Source: PoT sp049331405
Lineage (GTDB): Bacteria; Planctomycetota; Planctomycetia; Isosphaerales; Isosphaeraceae
Direction: 5' to 3'
Assembly (NCBI RefSeq): GCF_049331405.1
Contig: NZ_CP186274.1
Location: 1,178,001 to 1,242,000, forward strand
Length of the DNA stretch: 64,000 bases
Shown in pieces: positions 26,445 to 35,179 of this stretch. Positions within the stretch are counted from its first letter, which is position 1. Every line of letters begins with the position of its first letter. A program made the translations under genes and the position numbers. The notes below the pieces were generated by a model that was not told the DNA's origin, did no database searches, and was given only the letters and a program-made list of their open reading frames with translations.

Positions 26445-29400
26445 CTATGTGGACTGGGCGGACGATTTTTCCGGATCGACCTCGCGACGCCCGAGCCGAT
26501 CCTCGACGGTCTTGAGCCACTCATCCTCGGGGATCCCATAAGGCCGGAACTTCTCGAGCCGGTTTTGCTCCTCGCTGGCGAAGTAGGCGCGATGGGGCCC
26601 GAGGCGGCTGGCCAGCGGCGAATCCAGGAGCATCGACGAGTCGGTCGGGCTCATCTGGAAGAGGGCCCGCATGTCGAACTCGCGGAGGCTCTGGTGGTCG
26701 AAGATCCGGTTCAGGTTGATGACGTTGTCGCACCAGACGACGAGGTGGACCCCCAGCGTCGGGCCTTCGCGGAGGATCGTGGCGAGGTGGTCGGCCGGGG
26801 TTTCTTCCTCGTCGCGCGAGAAGCCGAAGTCGTTCTCCTTCCGCCTCAGCTCGCGGAAGCGGGGGATGTCGTGGATGAAGAGGAAGGTCTCGGGGCCGTC
26901 GCCGGCGTCGTGCCCCTGGCGGCGTTTGACGTCTGCGGCGACCTCGCCCAGGATCCGGGTCACGTCGCGGCCGGTGCCGAAGGTCGGCGCGTGGGGCAGG
27001 CGTTTGGCGAGGGCTTCGAGGAAGGTGGCCCGGGGATGGTCCTCGGGCGTCCCGTCGAGCACGAAGAAGCGGGCGCCGAGGCGGACGGTCTCGGAGGTCG
27101 CCGGGGCGTACTGCGAGGCGAGCGAGATCAAGGAGGCGGTCATGATCCCCAGCGCCGCCTCGTCGTTCTGGCCGACGATCAGCAGGTGGTTCCCCCCCTG
27201 GCGGCGGAAGAGGGCCGAGGTCGGATCCTTGATCGCCACCGGGTCGCCGAGCCAGGCCTGCGACGATCGCGGCGTGGCCGGCCAGGCCGGGGCGTCGAGC
27301 CTGGATGTTAGCAGGGGGTTGCGGGCGAGATCGGTGGCGGCGTCCCCTTCGAAGACGATCGTCTCGCGCTTCGAGACGGGTTTGCGCTCGACGGTGAGCT
27401 CGCGAAGGCGTTTCAGGTAGACCTCGCGGCGGGCGTCGGAGAGCCAGACGACCTGGAAGAAGTGGTTCCCCTCGGGCTGGCCGTTGGCGTCGTTGTAGAT
27501 GGCCTCGCCGGGCCTGGAGAGGAGCCGCGCGGCCGGGTTCTGCTCGTTGAGGATCATCGGCGCGTCGGCCTCGCTGCACTGGAGCGCCACGCGGACCGCC
27601 ATCTGGCCGAGGGTCGTCCGCGCCAGGGCGTAGGCGCCGCCGAGCGACTGCGAGCCGAGCAGGACGTGCACGCCGAAGGCCCGGCCTTGCCGCACCAGGC
27701 GATCGAGCAGCAGCGAGGCCTCCTGCGCGACGCGGTCCTCCTCGACGAAGAACTCCTGGAACTCGTCCACGATCAGGAGCATCCGGGGCAGGGGGGGCGT
27801 CCCCGGCGCATTGCGGTACGACTGGATGTCCTGAACCCCCGCATCACGGAACCGCTCGCCGCGCTCTCGCATCGCCGTATCCAAACGCTGGAGGACGCTG
27901 ATGCCGAACTCGCGCTCGCTCTCGATGGCGACGACGCTCGCGTGCGGGAGATGTTGGGTCGCGTAGACCTTGAACTCGACCCCCTTCTTGAAGTCGATCA
28001 GGTAGAGGTCGACGTCGTCGGGGCTGTAATTCAAGGCGAGGTTGACGATCAGGGCGTGCAGGAGCGTCGATTTGCCCGAGCCGGTGCGCCCCGCGATGAG
28101 GACGTGCTGCGAGGTGCCGTGCCCGAGCTCCAGGTGCTGCCGCTTGGTGGCGCCGGCCTTGCCCAGGGCGACGTCGATTCCCGAGCGGCTGTCGAGCGAC
28201 CAGAGAGCGTCGTCGGCCGGGGCGATGAAGTCGAACGGGACCTCCACCCGCTTGGCCGTCCGGGCGAGGGCGCCGGCTTGCTGGATCAGGCGCGTCGCGG
28301 CCTCGGCGGCGGGGGGGGCTTCAAGCGTTAAGGGATAACGGCCGAACTCGGGGTCGTCCCAGACGAGCCGGCCGTCTCGCCAGGAGAGCCTCGAGGCGTT
28401 CGGGCGGAGCCGGTCGAGCGTGAAGTCGGGGGGCAGTGGGCGGTCGAGGTCGACGTGGATCAGCGTCAGCACGCCGCAGGGGATGCCGCCGGCCATGATG
28501 TCGGCGAGCCGCTGCGCGGCCTTGTCGTCGAACTTGGCGGGGAAGTCGGCGACGACCAGGACGCGATAGGGCTCGGCCACCTCGCCGGCCACCGCGTTGT
28601 AGTCGTTGAGGGTGGCGTACTCGTTGCGGAGATAGCGCTGGGTGACGCGTTCCATGTGGGCCGAGAGCTCGGCCAGGCGTTCCTCGATCTGCTGAGGCTC
28701 GGTCCAGACCTGGTTGGTGACGAGGGCCTCGTCGTAGTCGGCCAGGTGCATGAACGCGCCGAAGCCCCGGCCGATGCCGATGGGGTCGATGATCGTGAAC
28801 CGGACGAGCCCCGGGGGCAGGCTCGTGAGCAGGCGGAACATCGTCGCCTGGAGGAAGGTCAAGGCCGCGCCTCGGCCTTCGCCCGACGACTCGATGAGCA
28901 GGTTCGCCCGTTCGGGGAAGGGCCGGAGGGCCTCGAAGTCGAAGCGGGCTGGGATCCCCTCCATGAGCCTCGGATCGGCCGGGAGGCCGCCGGGCAGCCC
29001 GGCCATGTCGATGGCGAACTTGCCGAAGCGGAGGGCCGGCGGCAACTGGCGCGGGGTGGGGCGATCGGGCCGCGAGAAGGCCTCCCAGGCGGGGGCGAAC
29101 TCGTCGAGCTCCCGGGCGATCTCGTCCAGCTCGGTCCGGACCCGGGCGATCCCCTCGCGCCAGCGGCCGGCCATGTCATTCCAGGCGGCCTGGTATCGGG
29201 AACCGATCTTGTCCTTGAGGTCGCCGTGCCTCTCTTCGAGCTGGCGGAGGTTGGTGTCGAACCGGTTTTGCACTTCAACCTTGCGTTGTTCGTAGGCCTC
29301 GATGGCCTCGCGAGACTCGCTGTACTGCCGGTTCTGGATCTCGATCATCCGCTTGCCGTACTTCTCGTTGATATCGCGGAGGCGCTCGTCGCGCTGGGCC

Positions 29401-30476
29401 TCTCCGAGGACGACGGCCTGGTCGTGCCGCTGCTTCGCCTGCGTCGTCTCGGAGTCGCGACGCCCGGCGACCGCGGCTCGCTCGGCCTTCGTCTGCTCGG
29501 CGACGCCGGCGCGGAGGAAGCCGAGCTCGGCCTCGGCGTCGATCGTCGACTGGAAGAGTGGGTCGAAGAGCTGGCTCACCTGGTTACTGGCCAGGACGTA
29601 AAGCTGCTTGCGGAGCAGGAACCCGCCGACTCCGGCGATGGCCGCCGCCGTCCCCGCGCCGGCCGCGAACCCCTGCATCTGGATCAGGGGGACGATCACG
29701 ATGCCGAAGAGCACGACGAAGAGCCAGATCCAGCGGTTCCCCTTCAGGGCCCTGGGGATGAACAGCTCCTCGACGAGCTTCAAGGGGGCCGCATCCCTGG
29801 AGAACCGCTCGAAGAGCTCGGCGATGGGGTCGCCCGGGCGTGCCGACTCTCGCTTGACCGTCGGCTTGGTCGACGGCTCCTTGAGCCCGAACTTCTGGTA
29901 GTCGGCATGGACCGCGTCGAGCCGGGCCCGCTGCGACAGGAGCAGCTTGGTGACCTCCTCGATCGGCTTCATCGCCTCGGCGTGCTTGGTCTTGGCGTTG
30001 CGCTCGCCCGAGGCGAACTCCGAGGCGATCTTCTGATTGTCCTTGTTGAGCTGGAGCTTGGCCCTCTCCCGGAGGCCTTCGAAGTCGGCGGCGATCTTGC
30101 GGCTCGCCCTGGCGAACTCGGCCTTGGCGTCGGCCTCGCCCGAGGCCGCGGAGTCGATGATCGCCCGGCGCCTGGTCTCGTCGGCCCGGCGATCCTCGTC
30201 CTGGATCCGGCGGTACTTCTCGATCAGGGCGGGGCGGGACCGCTCGTATTCCTGGTCGGCGAGGGTGGCGCCGGCCGCCCTCGCCTTCTCGCACGAGGCC
30301 TCGGCGGCGGCCCGCTCGGAGACGAGCACGAGCAACTCCCCGTGCAGCCTGCGGCCGCGCTCGATCAGGTCGCCCCGGGGCTCGAGGATTTTCGGGACGG
30401 GGAAGGTCTCCGACGCCGGATCGTCGCCGGCCTTGGGCTCGGATTCGGGGGGGCTCGGCCGCAAGAGTTCGCTCAC
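26445..30476 (-). CDS. Membrane-anchored FtsK/EccC-like ATPase with three tandem ATPase modules
   Basis: A 1343-residue protein. Residues about 35-200 are a charged coiled coil, 249-288 two membrane helices (WLFVVLFGIVIVPLI and a Gly/Ala-rich one), and about 295-460 a second coiled coil. Three FtsK/SpoIIIE-like modules follow. The first (about 515-720) has a degraded P-loop (ESSGEGRGAA). The second (about 760-1010) is intact, with GRTGSGKS at 796-803, YLIDFKKGVEF and Walker B LLIVDEFQEF. The third (about 1080-1310) has a degraded P-loop (VGQNDEAAL). This one-active, three-module plan with an N-terminal membrane anchor parallels EccC/EssC of type VII secretion. It starts with a GTG that overlaps the TGA of the preceding 79-residue gene (GTGA), so the two are translationally coupled. 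A DNA translocase role is the alternative, but no FtsK gamma domain is visible. Confidence 0.9.
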   Translation of the reverse strand: MSELLRPSPPESEPKAGDDPASETFPVPKILEPRGDLIERGRRLHGELLVLVSERAAAEASCEKARAAGATLADQEYERSRPALIEKYRRIQDEDRRADETRRRAIIDSAASGEADAKAEFARASRKIAADFEGLRERAKLQLNKDNQKIASEFASGERNAKTKHAEAMKPIEEVTKLLLSQRARLDAVHADYQKFGLKEPSTKPTVKRESARPGDPIAELFERFSRDAAPLKLVEELFIPRALKGNRWIWLFVVLFGIVIVPLIQMQGFAAGAGTAAAIAGVGGFLLRKQLYVLASNQVSQLFDPLFQSTIDAEAELGFLRAGVAEQTKAERAAVAGRRDSETTQAKQRHDQAVVLGEAQRDERLRDINEKYGKRMIEIQNRQYSESREAIEAYEQRKVEVQNRFDTNLRQLEERHGDLKDKIGSRYQAAWNDMAGRWREGIARVRTELDEIARELDEFAPAWEAFSRPDRPTPRQLPPALRFGKFAIDMAGLPGGLPADPRLMEGIPARFDFEALRPFPERANLLIESSGEGRGAALTFLQATMFRLLTSLPPGLVRFTIIDPIGIGRGFGAFMHLADYDEALVTNQVWTEPQQIEERLAELSAHMERVTQRYLRNEYATLNDYNAVAGEVAEPYRVLVVADFPAKFDDKAAQRLADIMAGGIPCGVLTLIHVDLDRPLPPDFTLDRLRPNASRLSWRDGRLVWDDPEFGRYPLTLEAPPAAEAATRLIQQAGALARTAKRVEVPFDFIAPADDALWSLDSRSGIDVALGKAGATKRQHLELGHGTSQHVLIAGRTGSGKSTLLHALIVNLALNYSPDDVDLYLIDFKKGVEFKVYATQHLPHASVVAIESEREFGISVLQRLDTAMRERGERFRDAGVQDIQSYRNAPGTPPLPRMLLIVDEFQEFFVEEDRVAQEASLLLDRLVRQGRAFGVHVLLGSQSLGGAYALARTTLGQMAVRVALQCSEADAPMILNEQNPAARLLSRPGEAIYNDANGQPEGNHFFQVVWLSDARREVYLKRLRELTVERKPVSKRETIVFEGDAATDLARNPLLTSRLDAPAWPATPRSSQAWLGDPVAIKDPTSALFRRQGGNHLLIVGQNDEAALGIMTASLISLASQYAPATSETVRLGARFFVLDGTPEDHPRATFLEALAKRLPHAPTFGTGRDVTRILGEVAADVKRRQGHDAGDGPETFLFIHDIPRFRELRRKENDFGFSRDEEETPADHLATILREGPTLGVHLVVWCDNVINLNRIFDHQSLREFDMRALFQMSPTDSSMLLDSPLASRLGPHRAYFASEEQNRLEKFRPYGIPEDEWLKTVEDRLGRREVDPEKSSAQST

Positions 30477-30712
30477 AGCATCTCACTCCGGTCGGAACAA
30501 TCGCGGCGGACCTTGTGGAGCAGCTCCGCGAGCTTGTGCATGCCGATCATCGCGGCGGCCACGGCCGGGTCGAGCGGCCGCAGGTGGCGCTCCTCGAACC
30601 GGTTTCGGACCGAGTCCTGCCAGGTCGCCTCGGTGACCTTCCACTCCTCGCTCAGCGTGTTGAGCGCGCTCTTCATGCGGTTGGAACCCGCGATGACTCG
30701 TGCGTTGGCCAT
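30473..30712 (-). CDS. Small WXG100-like helical protein
   Basis: A 79-residue protein starting at ATG 30712 with a weak AAAGGG upstream. It has two helices around a central turn: helix one with W24 and the tripeptide W31-Q-D33 in EATWQDSVRNRFEERHL, then PLDPAVAAAMIGMHKLAELLHKVRRDC. Size, helical-hairpin pattern and central W-x-D/G-like motif resemble WXG100/ESAT-6 proteins, which are substrates or activators of EccC-type ATPases. The Gly is replaced by Asp and there is no obvious C-terminal YxxxD/E, so the family link is tentative. Its stop overlaps the GTG of the FtsK/EccC-like gene by four bases, which strongly suggests a joint role with that ATPase. Confidence 0.75.
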   Translation of the reverse strand: MANARVIAGSNRMKSALNTLSEEWKVTEATWQDSVRNRFEERHLRPLDPAVAAAMIGMHKLAELLHKVRRDCSDRSEML

Positions 30713-30802
30713 GGTCGAGTGGGCCCTTTGATCTGATCTGGGGAAGAGTGACGACGTCGGCACTTTTTGAAGCGAGGACCTATCGTTCGGGCGAGGTGCG
30801 GA

Positions 30803-31432
30803 TCATGGGGGCGTCTCCGCGTCGTCTCTCTCTTCGGCGGCCTCCTCGACCTCCGTTCCAGGCTCCTCGGACCGGTGCGGCTCGGGGTCCTCGCGGAAGA
30901 TGTCGTCGGCGATGGATTCGAGCGGCGAGGCGGCTCCCGGCAGCGAGGGAGGGGAGAGGCTCAGGTACGACTCGAGCGCCTCGATGATCCGGCCCAGGCG
31001 CTGGGCGGCGCGGAGGATGTCGCCCCCCGCGAGGTCCTTGATGCGGCGGACGCTCCCCTGGTACTCGAAGATCGCCTGGCGGAGGATCGGGTCGTATTTC
31101 TTGACCATCGCCGCCCGCATCTCGGCCTCGTGGAGGCTGGCCTCGGCCTGGCGGAGGATCTCCTTCTGCTCGCTCATCGACGGGTTGTTGTGGGCCGTCT
31201 TCATGAGTTGCCGGCGGAAGACCTCGGCCTTGGCGATGGAGACCGCCTCACGCCTCTTCTTGATCTGCTCCCGCCAGAAGGCCGGGCGGTCGTGCTGGAG
31301 CCAGTGCGAGACCCGCCGCGCCTCCATGTCGACCGCACCGATGGCCGCCATCGTATCCTCGGAATAGACGGCGAGGGCGGCCTTGAAGTGCTTGAGCTGC
31401 TCGATCGAGCGGACGTCGGCCTGATTGCTCAT
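30803..31432 (-). CDS. Helical coiled-coil protein upstream of the WXG100-like gene
   Basis: A 209-residue protein starting at ATG 31432; the frame is open further upstream without support. It is almost entirely helical: SIEQLKHFKAALAVYSEDT, RRVSHWLQHDRPAFWREQIKKR with two conserved-looking Trp, a long EVFRRQLMKTAH / QKEILRQAEASLHEAEMRAAM hairpin, then YDPILRQAIFEYQGSVRRIKDL and RLGRIIEALESYL. The last 40 residues are acidic and Pro-rich and probably disordered. There is no signal peptide. It lies 90 bases upstream of the WXG100-like gene on the same strand and forms a probable three-gene operon with it and the FtsK/EccC-like ATPase. A chaperone, substrate or adaptor role is plausible; the family is not known to me. 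Confidence 0.75.
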   Translation of the reverse strand: MSNQADVRSIEQLKHFKAALAVYSEDTMAAIGAVDMEARRVSHWLQHDRPAFWREQIKKRREAVSIAKAEVFRRQLMKTAHNNPSMSEQKEILRQAEASLHEAEMRAAMVKKYDPILRQAIFEYQGSVRRIKDLAGGDILRAAQRLGRIIEALESYLSLSPPSLPGAASPLESIADDIFREDPEPHRSEEPGTEVEEAAEERDDAETPP

Positions 31433-31829
31433 GAGTGTCGCCCCCGGCCGACGACGGATCGCCGCGTCGGGCGCGGCGAGAGGCGGCGCAGTCGATCCAA
31501 CGGCGACCCCTCCTCGTCTCCAGCGACGAGGGTAACAGTGACCGGCCTTGATGTAAAGCCGACGCGATTGATCGCTCCATTGCATGCGAAGTCGCGGCAA
31601 ACCCATCTCTGCCCGGCCCATCCGCGAGCATCCCTGGACTCGTGATGTGTCGGGGAAACGACCTTTTGGAAAACCCCGAAGATCGACGCGAACTCGCCGC
31701 GGGGTTCGAAGCTCTAGTCCGGGGCGTCCCGAATGATCCAGAAGGCCCGACCCCCGGCGTCATCCTCCGCGGCTCCGACGAGACAGGGTATTCATCCCGG
31801 GCATACTTCCGAGAGGCGAGGGTAGGGCG
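31433..31829. other. Divergent promoter region of the ATPase cluster
   Basis: This 397-base gap lies between the leftward helical-protein/WXG/FtsK operon and the rightward BCS1-like gene, so it carries both promoters. Short open frames here overlap the BCS1 start and show no motifs. No obvious dyad was recognised. Confidence 0.45.
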
Positions 31830-33155
31830 ATGGCCTTGGACACGATCGCGGCTTCGATTCAAAACATGATGTCATCGAACCAGTTCCTCTCGGGCGGGTT
31901 CATCCTGATGATCGGCGGGTTCGTCCTGAACTGGGCCCGCAGCATCCCCCAGTTGATCAAGGAGCTGTTCCTGCGGAAGTTCACCACGATGATCGAGGTC
32001 ACGAACCGCGACCCCCTCTTCTGGTGGACCGAGCAATGGCTGGCCTCGCACCCTTATGCCAGCCGCTCGGGCCTGCTCTCGGCGTCGTCGAGGCGCACCC
32101 CGGACGGCGACCCATCGGACGATGACGACGACACGAGCCCCGAGCCGGTCCCTCCTCGGATCGACTTCTCGCCGGCCCCCGGGAGCCACTGGCTGCGCTA
32201 CGGGGGATGCTGGCTCCACGTTTCTCGGGCCAGGGAGGACCGCAACAACCCCGGGCAGGCGACCCTCGACTTCCGCGAGACCTTACAACTCAGGCTCTTC
32301 AGCCGCGATCGCACGGCGGCCCGCAAGCTCTTCGAGGAGGCCCGCGACCTCGCCTTCCCGCCCGAGGATCGCCGCATCATCATCTATGGGAGCCGCTGGA
32401 GCGACTGGAGCCAGGTGGCCAAGGTGCCGCCCCGCGAGCCCCGATCGGTGATCCTCGAGGACGGCATCCTCGAGGACGTCCTCGGCGACATCGTCGAGTT
32501 CCTCGGCTCGGCCTCCTGGTATCGGGATCGCTGCGTGCCTTATCACCGCGGCTATCTCTTCCACGGCGAGCCCGGCAACGGCAAGACCTCGCTGATCACG
32601 GCGGTCGCCACGCACGTCGGCTTCCAGATCGCCATCCTGAACCTCGGGCGCGAGGGCCTCGCCGAGGACACGCTGCGGCAACTCGTTGCCTCGCTGCCCG
32701 AGCGGACGATCCTCGTCGTCGAGGATGTCGACCGCGACCTCACGCCGGCCAACGAGACGGGGCAGGTCGCCACGGCGCACAACAAGCTCTCGTTCTCGGC
32801 ATTATTGAACATGCTCGACGGCATCGGCACCCCCGAGGGCCGGATCATCTTCATGACCACCAACCACCGCGACCAGCTCGACCCGGCCATGGTCCGCCCC
32901 GGGCGCATCGACCGCGAGTTCGAGCTGAAGAACGCGACCCCCGACCAGGCCAGGCGCATCTTCCTCCGTTTCTTTCCCGGCGAGGCCGAGTTCGCCGAGC
33001 AGTTCGCCGACCGCGCTGGCGACCGGGAACACTCGATGGCCAAGCTCCAGGGTCATCTCCTCCTGCACCGGGATTGCGCCCACGAAGCGGTCAACGCCGC
33101 CTGGGACCTCGCGACGAAGGACGAGTCGAATCTCCCTTGTGAGTTCGTGATCTGA
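31830..33155 (+). CDS. BCS1-type AAA ATPase
   Basis: A 441-residue membrane-anchored AAA protein. A single N-terminal membrane helix (FLSGGFILMIGGFVLNWAR, about 19-37) is followed by a BCS1-specific region (TTMIEVTNRDPLFWWTEQWL, HWLRYGGCWLHVSR, LFSRDRTAARKLFEEARDLA). The AAA core has HGEPGNGKTS (Walker A, 246-253), TILVVEDVDRD (Walker B, about 294), MTTNHRDQLDPAMVRPGRID (second region of homology and Arg fingers), and a BCS1-like end SMAKLQGHLLLHRDCAHEAV. Mitochondrial BCS1 moves a folded Fe-S protein across the inner membrane; bacterial homologues are uncharacterised. It is divergent from the FtsK/EccC-like operon. The start is ATG 31830 with GGTAGGG close upstream. Confidence 0.92.
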   Translation: MALDTIAASIQNMMSSNQFLSGGFILMIGGFVLNWARSIPQLIKELFLRKFTTMIEVTNRDPLFWWTEQWLASHPYASRSGLLSASSRRTPDGDPSDDDDDTSPEPVPPRIDFSPAPGSHWLRYGGCWLHVSRAREDRNNPGQATLDFRETLQLRLFSRDRTAARKLFEEARDLAFPPEDRRIIIYGSRWSDWSQVAKVPPREPRSVILEDGILEDVLGDIVEFLGSASWYRDRCVPYHRGYLFHGEPGNGKTSLITAVATHVGFQIAILNLGREGLAEDTLRQLVASLPERTILVVEDVDRDLTPANETGQVATAHNKLSFSALLNMLDGIGTPEGRIIFMTTNHRDQLDPAMVRPGRIDREFELKNATPDQARRIFLRFFPGEAEFAEQFADRAGDREHSMAKLQGHLLLHRDCAHEAVNAAWDLATKDESNLPCEFVI

Positions 33156-33457
33156 TGAGTTCCGCGCCGGGCCAGACCCCTTTCGGATCGGCATGCCGCG
33201 ATCTTTCCCAGACCCCGCAGCTTGGCGGCGTCGCGCATTGCCCCGCATGATTATTCCGAGATTCTCGGCCCGGAAAGAGGCGATTCCGGGCGCAACCCGT
33301 TTCGCTCATCTCGGTTGCGAGGAATCCTGTTAGACGTGTGATGGTCAAGAATTCTTTTAAGTTTTTCGTTACGTCATGGGCGAGGGACATGGTATTGTAG
33401 TGCCGCACGTCGCATTCTCACCGATCGAACGAGATGACTCCAAGGGAGGGACTCGCG
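33156..33457. other. Intergenic region with AT-rich promoter zone
   Basis: About 300 bases upstream of the di-heme gene. The stretch 33340-33380 is the AT-richest part (AAGAATTCTTTTAAGTTTTT) and contains the palindrome AAGAATTCTT; it is the likely promoter area of the cytochrome gene. No terminator of the BCS1 gene was recognised. Confidence 0.5.
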
Positions 33458-35179
33458 ATGCGGAGGTCCGGCATGATATCCCCTCGTAAGGCGGCCTGTC
33501 TGGGTTTGCTCGGAATCGTCGGCCTGACGGGAACGGGGCTGATCGTCACAACCAAGGCGCCCGCCGCCGACTCGAAGGCCGGTAAGGTCGATTCGGTCGC
33601 GCTCGGCCGCGAGATATTCAATCGCGAATGGCTCCCGGGCGACGGCCGCAGCCACGGCGGCGACGGCCTCGGGCCGGTCTATAATGACACCTCGTGCGTC
33701 GCCTGCCATAACTCGGGGGGCGTCGGCGGTGGCGGCCCCTTGAGCAAGAACATCGACATTCTGAGCGCCTCGGGGGGCTTCATCCCGCCGGTGGTCGAGG
33801 CGGGGCAGGCGGCCAAGCCCGGCCAGCCCCAGCGCCCGACCTCGGATACGAAGGCCCTTTATAAGGTGCATGCTGGCTTCCGCGCCGGTCGCACGGTGGT
33901 CCTGCACAAGTTCGGGATTGACCCCAACTATCAGGCCTGGCGGAAGTCGTCGCTCACGCCCCAGACGCAGGGAGCGATGCCACTCGGGCCAGGGGTCGTT
34001 GTGTTTAATGGGGGCGTCGGGCAGGTGGTGACTCCGCTCGGAGCACCACAGCAGACGGAATTCGCCAGCGTGACGACGACCGTGACCGAGAGCGTCGCAC
34101 CTGTACCCACAGGGCAGGTCGTATCCGTGCCGCAGGCTCCCCAGACAGTGGCTCCAATCGAGCCGCCGCAGGCTACTGCTACTGTCGCCTTCGAAGGTAA
34201 CATCACCCTCAACAGCTTCGGGACCACCCCGGCAACGGCCGGCTCGGCCCGCGCCCAGCAGCAGTTGCAAGAGGCCTTTGCCTCGATGGTGAGCCGCACG
34301 AAGGGGCAGATCCCGGCCGGGGAATTCGTGGTCTCGCACTCGCAGCGGAATGCCACCTCCCTGTTCGGGATCGGCCTGCTCGATGCGATCCCCGAGGCGG
34401 TCATCGAGGCGGGCGCGAAGCCCTCAAAGGATTTTCCCGAGACGCTGGGGCGCGTCAGCCGCCTCAAGGACGGCCGCGTCGGCAGGCTCGGCTGGAAGGG
34501 GCAGACGGCCAACTCCGAGGACTTCGTCCTGACGGCCTGCGCCGTGGAACTCGGGCTCGAGGTGCCGGGGCATGAGCAGTCGATCAGCCCCCAGGCCCCG
34601 AAGTACAAGGCCGGCGGTGAGGACCTGACGGCCGATGAGTGCTCGGCGCTCGTCGCCTACGTCCGCAGCATCCCGCGCCCGCTGGAGCGTGTCGGCCAGT
34701 TGCATGAGGAGAAGGAGACGATCACGGGGGGCAAGGCCCTCTTCGCGAGCGTCGGCTGCGCCTCGTGCCACAACCCCAAGCTCGGCGACGTCGACGGCGT
34801 CTACAGCGACCTCCTGCTGCACGACATGGGGCCGGAACTGGCCGACAACGGCTCGTACAACGGCGACGGCGACGATTCCGACCCGCTGAACCCGGTGCTC
34901 GGGAATGACATCCAGGCCAGGGCGAACCGCCCGGCGACCAAGCAGGAGTGGCGGACCCCGCCCCTCTGGGGCTTCCGCGACTCGGCCCCCTACCTCCACG
35001 ACGGCCGCGCCGACACGCTCGAGCAGGCGGTCGCCGGGCACGGCGGCCAGGGGCGGGCCTCGGCCCTGCGGTTCTTCGAGCTCTCGCACAAGGATCGCCT
35101 CAAGCTCGAGGCCTTCCTGAAGGCGCTGGTCGCCCCGGGCGCCGGCGGCGAGGACCGCGCCATCGCCGCCAAGTATTGA
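33458..35179 (+). CDS. Di-heme cytochrome-type oxidoreductase (DUF1111/di-heme family)
   Basis: A 573-residue exported c-type cytochrome. The start ATG 33458 has GGGAGGG seven bases upstream; an ATG at 33434 is less likely. A hydrophobic N-terminus (AACLGLLGIVGLTGTGLIV) is the signal sequence. Two heme-attachment motifs are seen: SCVACHNSGG in the first domain (about residue 82) and ASCHNPKLGD in the C-terminal domain. HDMGPELADN and WRTPPLWGFRDSAPYLHDG are typical of the di-heme oxidoreductase (DHOR) family related to peroxidases. A Val/Thr/Gln/Pro-rich segment (about 185-260) between the domains looks disordered and is unusual. Likely role is periplasmic electron transfer or peroxide or thiol oxidation. 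Confidence 0.88.
   Translation: MRRSGMISPRKAACLGLLGIVGLTGTGLIVTTKAPAADSKAGKVDSVALGREIFNREWLPGDGRSHGGDGLGPVYNDTSCVACHNSGGVGGGGPLSKNIDILSASGGFIPPVVEAGQAAKPGQPQRPTSDTKALYKVHAGFRAGRTVVLHKFGIDPNYQAWRKSSLTPQTQGAMPLGPGVVVFNGGVGQVVTPLGAPQQTEFASVTTTVTESVAPVPTGQVVSVPQAPQTVAPIEPPQATATVAFEGNITLNSFGTTPATAGSARAQQQLQEAFASMVSRTKGQIPAGEFVVSHSQRNATSLFGIGLLDAIPEAVIEAGAKPSKDFPETLGRVSRLKDGRVGRLGWKGQTANSEDFVLTACAVELGLEVPGHEQSISPQAPKYKAGGEDLTADECSALVAYVRSIPRPLERVGQLHEEKETITGGKALFASVGCASCHNPKLGDVDGVYSDLLLHDMGPELADNGSYNGDGDDSDPLNPVLGNDIQARANRPATKQEWRTPPLWGFRDSAPYLHDGRADTLEQAVAGHGGQGRASALRFFELSHKDRLKLEAFLKALVAPGAGGEDRAIAAKY

Noticed and set aside
28455..30731. A 758-codon plus-strand frame opposite the FtsK/EccC-like gene
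   Set aside because: Low-complexity translation with no motif; the minus strand encodes an ATPase with Walker motifs over the same DNA.
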